Source: JAVBJN01 sp031546985
GTDB lineage: Bacteria > Bacteroidota > Bacteroidia > Chitinophagales > Chitinophagaceae
Assembly: GCA_031546985.1 (NCBI GenBank)
Contig: JAVBJN010000112.1
Coordinates: 1-21,233 of the forward strand
DNA length: 21,233 nucleotides
Direction: 5' to 3'
Shown: positions 14,826-21,233 of the stretch, piece after piece
Layout of the letters: each line of letters begins with the position of its first letter
Numbering within the stretch: position 1 is the stretch's first letter
Translations under genes and position numbers: made by a program
Notes under the pieces: model-generated
Database searches by the model: none
What the model was told of the DNA's origin: nothing
The model's input: only the letters and a program-made list of their open reading frames with translations

Positions 14826-15014
14826 TTAGAGCATATCGCGCAGGCAACGATCCTGCAGCAATTGAATGTGCAGCGTATGCGATACCATGTTGTCGTTTAT
14901 GCGGTGTTCTCCCTTCAGCAACATTTTGCGCAGCTGGCGCATCTTACTCAGTTCCTTCCTGATTTTTCTCTTTTGCAGTCCTTCGGCCCGGTTGGGGTTA
15001 AAAATGTTTTCCAT
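14826..15014 (-). CDS. Small basic hypothetical protein
   Basis: A 62-aa ORF convergent with the response regulator gene. The protein is rich in Arg, Lys, Leu and Met (GLQKRKIRKELSKMRQLRKMLL) and probably helical, ending in LQLL-type heptads (HIQLLQDRCLRDML). Codon choice on this strand resembles that of neighbouring genes (CTG, CGC, GAA, AAC), while the overlapping plus-strand frames read as random. On the minus strand a TAACTTGC element, weakly like a -7 box, lies about 35 bp upstream. No domain is recognised. It could be a small nucleic-acid-binding protein, but that is a guess. Confidence 0.5.
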   Translation of the reverse strand: MENIFNPNRAEGLQKRKIRKELSKMRQLRKMLLKGEHRINDNMVSHTLHIQLLQDRCLRDML

Positions 15015-15624
15015 TGGTGGTTGGGTCTTTTGGTTTATGGGTGCAAGTTAGCCCCCGGTGTACACATCCGAACAGTAGCCATCCGATTTAATGTAAACGT
15101 GACAGGTTGGTAACACCAATTTGTTATTGGGGTAATGTTTTGATAACAGAAGCCTGGCCATGGTTGCCTGCTTTTTATAGCTCATCCCCGGCAAGCCGCG
15201 CTGTGGCTGCAATAACAGCCCTGCGGCAATCGGAGCGCCCGTTTCTTCCTCTTTTTGCCTGCCGGGTTATTTTATGGCTGTTTTATTCCTATTTAGCTTT
15301 CTGTCTTTTGTAATGTTCTAAAATTTATATCGCAACGCATATAATTTAATTATTGATATTCATGATTAGTTTGTAACTTAACATATGTGAAGGAAAATAG
15401 GCATTTGTAATAGCGAACTACCTGTTTTTCAGCACATCAACGATACGGCCCATCCCGAATACGGCCTCCTGGTTTTTGCATTGCAACCTGTATTCTGAGC
15501 ACAGTTATTCCGGCATTATTACTTAGACTGGACGTAGACACAACAGCATGGTTTTTTAAAATAAACACATTATTCCGGTACACATTCCGGCAGTATTTAC
15601 CTGTTTACAGATCAACCGGCGTTT
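15015..15624. other. Long intergenic region before the envelope gene cluster
   Basis: About 610 bp with no convincing gene; the 68-aa frame at 15107-15313 lacks a good start or family features. The section 15310-15420 is AT-rich. Three copies of ATTCCGG occur in the last 120 bp (15507-15513, 15572-15578, 15584-15590), the last two spaced 12 bp apart. They could be regulator half-sites for the downstream gene cluster but may be chance. No full TAnnTTTG box is seen. Confidence 0.45.
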
Positions 15625-16248
15625 ATGAAAAAGATGCTGCGATTTCTCAAAAATACCATTGTTGGCGGCCTATTCCTTTTTCTCCCGATAGTGGTGGTGG
15701 TTATGCTATTCGAAAAAGCGCATCATATGCTGGTGCCGCTGGGGCATACCCTGTCGGAGAAATTTGGTATAACCCATATTATAAATTTTACCTCGCTCAT
15801 TGTCATTATCATTTTACTCATCTGCTTTATCCTGGGGCTTATGTTAAGATGGTCGGGCATCAACCGTTTTTCGCGGTGGCTGGAGCGTAACGTGTTTCAG
15901 TTCTTTCCCGGTTACGAATACATGAAGGCCATGTTGCAGGAACAACTAAGTGAAGAGCATGATTCGGGCCAGCAGGTGATTATCGTAAAGCTGGACGACA
16001 GCTGGTACCCTGCCGTATTGGTAGAGCCTGAAACAAACGGAATGTGTACGGTTTTTTTACCCTCGGCACCGCAGATGAACAGTGGCCAGGTATGTGTGGT
16101 AGAAGTGCAACGGGTTATGAAACTGAATTGTGGAATTAAAGACCTGTACCAGATGCAACGTGGGTTTGGTAAAGGTTTGGCTCAAAAAATAGCCATATCA
16201 GTTCCTGGAAAAGAACAAGAGACCGGAAATCGTGCAGCGGAGGATTAA
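15625..16248 (+). CDS. DUF502 family inner-membrane protein
   Basis: A 207-aa protein. It has two membrane segments, at about 9-30 (NTIVGGLFLFLPIVVVVMLF) and 54-76 (FTSLIVIIILLICFILGLML), followed by a soluble domain. The family pattern is visible in the Phe-Leu-Pro after the first half-helix, in ERNVFQFFPGYEYMKAM (88-104), and in the strands VIIVKLDDSWYPAVLVE and TVFLPSAPQMNSGQVCVVEVQRV. DUF502 proteins are widespread inner-membrane proteins without an established biochemical role. It is the first gene of the same-strand envelope run; the next ORF begins 23 bp downstream. Confidence 0.88.
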   Translation: MKKMLRFLKNTIVGGLFLFLPIVVVVMLFEKAHHMLVPLGHTLSEKFGITHIINFTSLIVIIILLICFILGLMLRWSGINRFSRWLERNVFQFFPGYEYMKAMLQEQLSEEHDSGQQVIIVKLDDSWYPAVLVEPETNGMCTVFLPSAPQMNSGQVCVVEVQRVMKLNCGIKDLYQMQRGFGKGLAQKIAISVPGKEQETGNRAAED

Positions 16249-16271
16249 ATAACCTATTAACAAGGTGTCGT

Positions 16272-17429
16272 ATGCGTAGCAAGTTTATTTATGCATGGCT
16301 TTTATTGATCCTGGGCGGAGCCACAGCCTTTGGCCAGGAAGAACACAAGGAGAAAAAGAAAATCAGTTTACGCGACTCTGCAGACCACGCGTTTGACCTG
16401 AGTAACGCGCTTATCGATGCGCATGGCTTTATTCCGGTGCCTACACTTATTACCGAACCGGCGCTGGGTGGTATTGGCGGTGCATTGGGCGTAGTATTTC
16501 TGCAACGCAAAAAGATTCCGCCCGGCAGGTCTACCAAGCAGTATGTGCCACCGGATATTACAATGGCTATGGGCATGTACACCGCCAACAACAGTTGGGC
16601 CGTGGGAGCTGGCCGCTTTGGCACCATTATGAAATGGAACCTGCGCTACCGCATTTTTACCTGCTATGCAGATGTAAACATGAATATATACAAAACATTG
16701 CCGGTGGTAGGCGAGCAGAAGTTCGATTTTAACTTTAGGATGGTACCGGTATACCTGCAATTGTCTAAACCATTGGGCCAATCCAATTTCTTTGCCACAC
16801 TGGGGTATGCTTACCTCTACAGCCAGGTGAAACTGAACAACGAAAGCGGCAACCTGCCCTCGTTTGTAACCGATAAAGAGCTTAAAAATACCATTAGTAT
16901 GCTGGCGCCTTCTATGGAGTACGATAGCCGCGATAACTACTTTACACCCAGTAAAGGAACCCGCGTGCAGGTACAGCTTAACTGGGGTACACACCTGCTG
17001 GGCAGCGATTACGATTTTGAACGGCTGGCGGTAAATGGTATTGAGTATTTCAAGTTTGTACCCTGGTGGGTATGCGGCCTCCGGTTCGAATACCGGCAAA
17101 TGTTTGGCGATGCGCCTTTTTACCTCGATCCGTATGTAGACCTGCGGGGTGTGCCTACCGCACGCTACCAGAATACCATTGCTTCGGTGCTGGAAACCGA
17201 GCAGCGTATAAAGGTATACCACCGCTGGAGCGCCATTGCATTTGGCGGTTTGGGTAAGGCTTTTAAGGATTTCGATTCCTGGGGCGATAGCGAGCTGGTA
17301 TACAACTACGGCGGTGGATTTCGCTACCTGGTGGCCCGCAAATTTGGGTTGCATATGGGTGCCGATGTAGGTTTTGGTCCGGAGGACTGGGGCTTTTACA
17401 TCGTATTTGGCAGCAGCTGGCTGCGTTGA
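16272..17429 (+). CDS. BamA/TamA (Omp85)-like outer-membrane barrel protein without POTRA domains
   Basis: A 385-aa protein. The signal peptide is MRSKFIYAWLLLILGGATAFG before QEEHKEKKK. The barrel has family features: GGIGGALGVVFL early (66-77), MEYDSRDNYFTPSKGTRVQVQL (about 214-235), which is the hallmark 'D-R-N-.-.-P-.-G' strand of Omp85 surface-antigen domains, and DLRGVPTARYQN (near 288-299), like the L-R-G-Y loop motif. It ends in FYIVFGSSWLR. No POTRA repeats precede the barrel, as in other short bacterial members, so it is unlikely to be the essential BamA. It may act in lipid or protein transfer at the outer membrane, or simply be an outer-membrane channel. Confidence 0.82.
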   Translation: MRSKFIYAWLLLILGGATAFGQEEHKEKKKISLRDSADHAFDLSNALIDAHGFIPVPTLITEPALGGIGGALGVVFLQRKKIPPGRSTKQYVPPDITMAMGMYTANNSWAVGAGRFGTIMKWNLRYRIFTCYADVNMNIYKTLPVVGEQKFDFNFRMVPVYLQLSKPLGQSNFFATLGYAYLYSQVKLNNESGNLPSFVTDKELKNTISMLAPSMEYDSRDNYFTPSKGTRVQVQLNWGTHLLGSDYDFERLAVNGIEYFKFVPWWVCGLRFEYRQMFGDAPFYLDPYVDLRGVPTARYQNTIASVLETEQRIKVYHRWSAIAFGGLGKAFKDFDSWGDSELVYNYGGGFRYLVARKFGLHMGADVGFGPEDWGFYIVFGSSWLR

Positions 17430-17474
17430 TTTTTACAGAACAAAACGCATTTAATAACCAATAAACGATAAACC

Positions 17475-18032
17475 ATGAAATCACTGTTGTACACAGGAGC
17501 GTTGGGCTTAATGCTCATTACAGCCGTTACGGCTTGTAGTCCTACGATGAATGTAACCACCGATTACAATAAGAGTACCAATTTCAGCCAGTTTAAGACC
17601 TACAGTTTTAAACATTTCGAAACACAGCAAAACACTATTTCGGAGCTTAACCGCGACCGTATTATTAAAGCGGTAAAAGGCGAACTGAACAAAAAGGGCA
17701 TGACCGAAAACGACGATAATGCCGATGTGTATGTAAATGTGGTAGCTATGTTTAAAAATAAGCAGGAAGTAACCGGCTACTCCGATTATTATGGCTATGG
17801 TGGCATGTACCGTCCTTATATGTATGGCCCTGGTTTTAGCACCACGCAGGTAGAGGTAAGCGACTATAAAGACGGCTCTTTGTTTATAGACATTGTAGAG
17901 TCTAAAGAGAACAAACTGGTGTGGGAGGGTATAGGCAACAGCAGGATCGATGGTCCGGTTAAAAACCCCGATACTGTAATTCCGCAAGCCATTGCCAAGA
18001 TCATGGCCAATTATCCACCATCAGGGAAATAG
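17475..18032 (+). CDS. DUF4136 domain lipoprotein
   Basis: A 185-aa protein. The lipoprotein signal peptide ends in AVTAC with Cys21. The mature part starts with the DUF4136 pattern: VTTDYNKSTNFSQFKTYSF (27-45), then ELNRDRIIKAVKGELNKKGM (57-76), DADVYVNVV-like (NADVYVNVVAMFKNK), a Tyr/Gly-rich loop (YSDYYGYGGMYRPYMYGPG) and SLFIDIVESKENKLVWEGIGNSRI. This family is common in Gram-negative lipoproteins and has no known biochemical role. It should be anchored in the outer membrane. It lies 45 bp after the barrel gene and 21 bp before the next ORF. Confidence 0.9.
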   Translation: MKSLLYTGALGLMLITAVTACSPTMNVTTDYNKSTNFSQFKTYSFKHFETQQNTISELNRDRIIKAVKGELNKKGMTENDDNADVYVNVVAMFKNKQEVTGYSDYYGYGGMYRPYMYGPGFSTTQVEVSDYKDGSLFIDIVESKENKLVWEGIGNSRIDGPVKNPDTVIPQAIAKIMANYPPSGK

Positions 18033-18053
18033 TAGCATTTTAACGCCCGACGT

Positions 18054-18788
18054 ATGAATAAAACAATGACAAAACCGGTTAGAGTCCTGCTGTTATCGGC
18101 CAGCGTAATGTTTACCAGCGCTGCTGCAAATGCGCAGGCCATGATTGTATTATTGTTTGGAGGCAAAGTTACCAATCCACGGCTCGAAATGGGGTTGCAG
18201 CTTGCATTGCATGAATCGTTTATTACCAATACAAGCGGCATACCCCGTTCGGCATTGGGCATTGGCACCTACATAGATTATAAGATGAAAGCTCCCTCCA
18301 AATGGGTGCTCAGCACCTACATTACGTTTAAGGCACCCAAAGGAATGAGCCGCTTACCGGTGTCGTACAGCGTTACCGAAGGTCTCGATACCCTTACCGA
18401 CTCGCGCATCAACCGGAGTGTAACTTACTTAACACTTACCCCGATGGCCCGGTATAATTTTACGTCTTCTTTCTCTATGGGGTTTGGTCCCGAAGTGGGG
18501 TTTAAAACCCTCTCGCGCGATAAATATTCCCGGGATGCCGATGATGGAGAACTTACTTATACTGTAAAAACCAAAGGCGATTTCAGTAAGGTAGACCTGG
18601 GCTTTGCGCTCGACTTTCAGTACCGCTTAATGAAAGGAAAAGGGCTGCGGCTCAATGCCCGGTATGTGCAGGGTGTAACCAATATGTATGCCAGCAACAG
18701 CCCTTTTAGCGGGCTCAATTGCCTTATACACCTGGGTGTAGGTATACGGCTTGGCCGCCCGCCGGCCCCTGCTCCCGAAAAATTGTAG
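18054..18788 (+). CDS. Small outer-membrane beta-barrel protein
   Basis: A 244-aa protein with a signal peptide ending in ...SAAANAQA (about residue 26). The mature sequence has alternating barrel strands: LEMGLQLALHESFIT, ALGIGTYIDYKM, WVLSTYITFK, VTYLTLTPMARYNF, SMGFGPEVGFK, VDLGFALDFQYRL, LRLNARYVQGV and LIHLGVGIRLG. It resembles the PorT/OmpA-barrel-like 'outer membrane beta-barrel' proteins of Bacteroidota, with a short Pro-rich tail (RPPAPAPEKL). The ligand is unknown. It is part of the envelope gene run. Confidence 0.8.
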   Translation: MNKTMTKPVRVLLLSASVMFTSAAANAQAMIVLLFGGKVTNPRLEMGLQLALHESFITNTSGIPRSALGIGTYIDYKMKAPSKWVLSTYITFKAPKGMSRLPVSYSVTEGLDTLTDSRINRSVTYLTLTPMARYNFTSSFSMGFGPEVGFKTLSRDKYSRDADDGELTYTVKTKGDFSKVDLGFALDFQYRLMKGKGLRLNARYVQGVTNMYASNSPFSGLNCLIHLGVGIRLGRPPAPAPEKL

Positions 18789-18831
18789 CACTTAGCAACA
18801 GTCCGTCTTTAACCTTAAAAAGATCCCGATT

Positions 18832-21120
18832 ATGTTCAAACAATTCTTTATCTCCCTGTTAGGATGTTGTGTAATAATATTCGCTTTAGGTTATAAGACC
18901 AGGGCCCAGGATAAGGACTGGCCACGGGAGATCAAATCGGCCAGTGGTGCTGTTATTACGCTGTACCAACCCCAGCCCGAAAAGTTGGATGGCAATAAGC
19001 TGACAGGTAGGGCTGCCCTGTCGGTTAAAGAAACTAAAAACGCCGACCCTGTATTTGGTGCGCTTTGGTTTATTGCGATACTGAGTGCCGACCGCGATAC
19101 GCGCACCTCCACACTCGAATCGGTTACCATTACCAAAATCAAATTCAGCTCCGACCAGGAAGAGGCCAAGCTGGAGAAACTGGACAAGATTATTGAAGAT
19201 GAAGTGCCTAAATGGGAGATGCAAATCTCAATGGACCAGTTGCTCACCTCCATACAGCAGGAGCAGCAGTTAAACGACCCCGATCTTAAAAACGACCCGC
19301 CCAAAATCATTTATACCACCAAACCCAGTACGCTTATTTCTATCGACGGTGAGCCCAAGATCATGGAAGATAAACAGCTGAAGATAGAAAGGGTAGTTAA
19401 CTCTCCGTTCCTCATTGTTAAAAACCCTTCCGATCATAAGTTTTACCTCTATGGTGGCGGGTTCTGGTACGTTTCTGACCAGGCTACTGCTGGTTATACT
19501 TACACCAAAAAATTACCCGCGGCTATTAAATCGATAGACGACCAGGTGCAGAAAAGTGCAAAAGAGGCTGCCGGCAAAGATTCTGTAGCCAAACCAACCA
19601 CGCCCACCGAAATTATTGTGAGCACCGAACCTTCGGAACTGATACAAACCGAGGGCGAAGCCACTTATAAAAACATTGAAGGCACTTACCTGCTGTATGC
19701 AGATAATACGCTGGATGAGATTTTTAAAGACATTAACACACAAAAAACGTATACCCTTATTGCAGGCCGCTGGTACAGTGCGCCCAAACTGGAAGGCCCC
19801 TGGACTTATGTGCCGGGCGATAAGTTGCCTACAGACTTTGCCAAAATACCGCAGGGCTCCGAAAAAGATGGGGTGCTGGCCAGTGTGCCCGGCACCGAAG
19901 AAGCCAACGAAGCGGTAATGGACGCGCAGATTCCGCAAACTGCCAAAATAGACCGTAAAACGGCTAAGTGTACCGTTACCTACGATGGTGCGCCTAAGTT
20001 TACCAATATTGAAAACACCAGCCTGCAACTGGCAGAGAACAGCAATATAACGGTGCTTAAATCATCGGATGGCAGGTACTACGCGGTAGATAATGGGGTG
20101 TGGTATGTAAGCAGCAAGGCAGATGGCCCCTGGGCTGTAGCCGACGAGCGCCCTAAGGACGTAGAAAAAATACCACCCAGCAACAGCGCCTACAATACCA
20201 AATATGTATACGTATATGAGTCTACCCCGGAATATGTGTACACTGGTTATACACCGGGTTATATGGGCTGCTATATTTACGGCCCTACTGTAGTGTGGGG
20301 CACTGGTTATTATTACCGCCCCTGGTACGGTTCTGTATATTACCCGAGGCCCATTACCTGGGGCTTTGGCATGTCTTACAACCCGTGGATGGGGTGGAGC
20401 ATGAGCTTTGGCATGAGCTTTAACATGGGCTGGTTCAGCTTTGGGTTTGGCACCATGGGCTACGGCTGCTGGTTTGGCCCACGGGCATACTGGCCTCCTT
20501 ATGGTGGCTGGGGCTACCACGGCGGCTATTATGGCCCCAGAGGTGGTGCTATGGGGTACCGTCCCAATGTAAACATTAACCGGCCGGTAAACATCAATAA
20601 TATAAACAACCACTTCGACGGTAGCCACCGCAACAATATCTATAATAAAGTAAACGGCGCCCATACCAATAACCTGAACAGGAGACCTGGTAATAGTGGT
20701 CTGGTACAGCGCCCCAATGGTGGCACCACACGCCCGGCGGGCAATAACACCACACGCCCTGCGGGCAATAACAGTACACGCCCCGCTGGCAACAATACAA
20801 GGCCCGGCAATGCCAACCGCCCCGATACACGCCCTGCAGCCAATACCCGTCCGGCCAATCCCGGTCGTGATGTTATTGCAGACAGGCAGGGCAATGTGAT
20901 GCAACGTGATAACAGCGGCCAATGGCAGCAGCAGCGCAACAACCAATGGCAGCAGGCCGACCGCAACCAGGCGGGCAATGCAGATAGAATGCAACGATCA
21001 ATGGACAGGGGCAATATGCGCACACAGAATTACCGCCAGAGTATGCCGGCCAGCAGGCCTTCTAATATGCAAATGAGCCGTCCGGCCGGTGGCGGGCGTG
21101 GGGGAGGTTTTAGAAGATAA
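18832..21120 (+). CDS. Large exported repeat protein with Gly/aromatic and Asn/Arg/Gln-rich C-terminus
   Basis: A 762-aa protein with an N-terminal signal segment (MFKQFFISLLGCCVIIFALGYKTRAQ). Residues 28-155 form a first domain (WPREIKSASGAVITLYQPQPEKLDGNKL is a recognisable start). Three divergent repeats follow at about 158-228, 260-330 and 380-440, each running from GEP/GEA/GAP-x-[YF]-x-x-I-E through a Y-x-L/V-x-x-G-x-WY segment to a GPW-like end. Residues 455-580 are rich in Gly, Tyr, Trp, Met and Phe (GFGMSYNPWMGWSMSFGMSF). The tail (580-762) is low complexity, with TTRPAGNN repeats, Gln-rich stretches and a basic GGGRGGGFRR end. It resembles proteins annotated elsewhere as 'carbohydrate-binding family V/XII', a label I recall but cannot verify. 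Function unknown; a surface or periplasmic location is inferred. Confidence 0.85.
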   Translation: MFKQFFISLLGCCVIIFALGYKTRAQDKDWPREIKSASGAVITLYQPQPEKLDGNKLTGRAALSVKETKNADPVFGALWFIAILSADRDTRTSTLESVTITKIKFSSDQEEAKLEKLDKIIEDEVPKWEMQISMDQLLTSIQQEQQLNDPDLKNDPPKIIYTTKPSTLISIDGEPKIMEDKQLKIERVVNSPFLIVKNPSDHKFYLYGGGFWYVSDQATAGYTYTKKLPAAIKSIDDQVQKSAKEAAGKDSVAKPTTPTEIIVSTEPSELIQTEGEATYKNIEGTYLLYADNTLDEIFKDINTQKTYTLIAGRWYSAPKLEGPWTYVPGDKLPTDFAKIPQGSEKDGVLASVPGTEEANEAVMDAQIPQTAKIDRKTAKCTVTYDGAPKFTNIENTSLQLAENSNITVLKSSDGRYYAVDNGVWYVSSKADGPWAVADERPKDVEKIPPSNSAYNTKYVYVYESTPEYVYTGYTPGYMGCYIYGPTVVWGTGYYYRPWYGSVYYPRPITWGFGMSYNPWMGWSMSFGMSFNMGWFSFGFGTMGYGCWFGPRAYWPPYGGWGYHGGYYGPRGGAMGYRPNVNINRPVNINNINNHFDGSHRNNIYNKVNGAHTNNLNRRPGNSGLVQRPNGGTTRPAGNNTTRPAGNNSTRPAGNNTRPGNANRPDTRPAANTRPANPGRDVIADRQGNVMQRDNSGQWQQQRNNQWQQADRNQAGNADRMQRSMDRGNMRTQNYRQSMPASRPSNMQMSRPAGGGRGGGFRR
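20725..20796 (+). repeat. 24-bp in-frame tandem repeat (three copies)
   Basis: Three head-to-tail 24-bp units at 20725-20748, 20749-20772 and 20773-20796 encode TTRPAGNN, TTRPAGNN and STRPAGNN, followed by degenerate copies (TRPGNANR, TRPAANTRPAN). Third positions differ between units, so the repeat is partly aged and under protein-level constraint. Confidence 0.92.
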
Positions 21121-21159
21121 GTATGCAGATTTCATTATGTTACATTAAACCTATGAGTC

Positions 21160-21233
21160 ATGAGCAATCTTTCTTTCTTCTTTATGCGGCGTGCCGGATG
21201 GTATCTGGCAGCTGTGCTTTTGCTTACTGTACC
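21160..21233 (+). CDS. Start of a further exported or membrane protein (cut by window edge)
   Basis: From the ATG at 21160 an open frame of 24 codons reaches the window edge: MSNLSFFFMRRAGWYLAAVLLLTV. The internal ATG at 21184 (MRRAGWYLAAVLLLTV) gives a more classical signal peptide and may be the real start. The overlapping ATG at 21153 reads in another frame without a signal-like pattern. It begins 39 bp after the large repeat protein and continues the same-strand run. Confidence 0.5.
   Translation, partial: MSNLSFFFMRRAGWYLAAVLLLTV

Noticed and set aside
15107..15313. 68-aa plus-strand frame with a hydrophobic end
   Set aside because: No plausible start region, no family pattern and composition unlike neighbouring genes; more likely non-coding.
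20062..20994. 310-aa minus-strand frame rich in Ala, Val and Ile
   Set aside because: Antisense image of the Gly/Tyr/Asn-rich end of the large exported protein; composition follows from the opposite strand's codons.

Overview
The window looks like a chromosomal segment from a Bacteroidota bacterium, most likely family Chitinophagaceae or a close relative (inference). The signs are Bacteroidota -7 promoter boxes (TAnnTTTG) upstream of several genes with no clear Shine-Dalgarno sequences, a secreted M43 protease ending in a type IX secretion (T9SS) sorting domain, a FabV enoyl reductase, and many outer-membrane barrels and lipoproteins. I see no rRNA, tRNA, CRISPR array, integrase or transposase.

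Layout. (1) 1-3530: the N-terminus of a secreted protein (minus strand, cut by the window edge), an AT-rich gap, a putative outer-membrane lipoprotein, a strong bidirectional terminator, fabV (minus) and a small PA-IL-like protein (minus). (2) 3720-7991: a DNA-repair island. It holds a SMUG-type uracil-DNA glycosylase, then a tightly packed set of four genes (AraC-type HTH fused to an O6-methylguanine methyltransferase, a 2OG-Fe(II) oxygenase, a stand-alone Ada metal-binding domain, and AlkB), with a convergent AlkA-type 3-methyladenine glycosylase. (3) 8040-11052: a B12-type radical SAM gene bracketed by two copies of the same composite intergenic repeat, made of small GC-rich hairpins, 12-13 bp inverted repeats and GTGAAAG-like heptamers. 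(4) 11053-14747: the secreted M43/T9SS protease with its terminator, then a histidine kinase and OmpR-type regulator with overlapping ATGA. (5) 14826-15624: a small basic ORF (minus) and about 600 bp with no convincing gene. (6) 15625-21233: a same-strand run of envelope genes (DUF502 membrane protein, Omp85-like barrel, DUF4136 lipoprotein, small barrel, a 762-aa exported repeat protein, and the start of another gene), probably one operon.

How the genes fit together. The repair island covers direct reversal (methyltransferase, AlkB), base excision (AlkA, SMUG) and damage sensing. The three modules of a classical Ada protein are split: the DNA-binding and O6-alkyl acceptor modules are fused in one gene, while the phosphotriester-sensing metal domain is a separate gene two places downstream and has a lysine where E. 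coli Ada has Cys42. An uncharacterised oxygenase sits inside the same unit. This island and the composite repeats around the radical SAM gene are the parts most worth following up.
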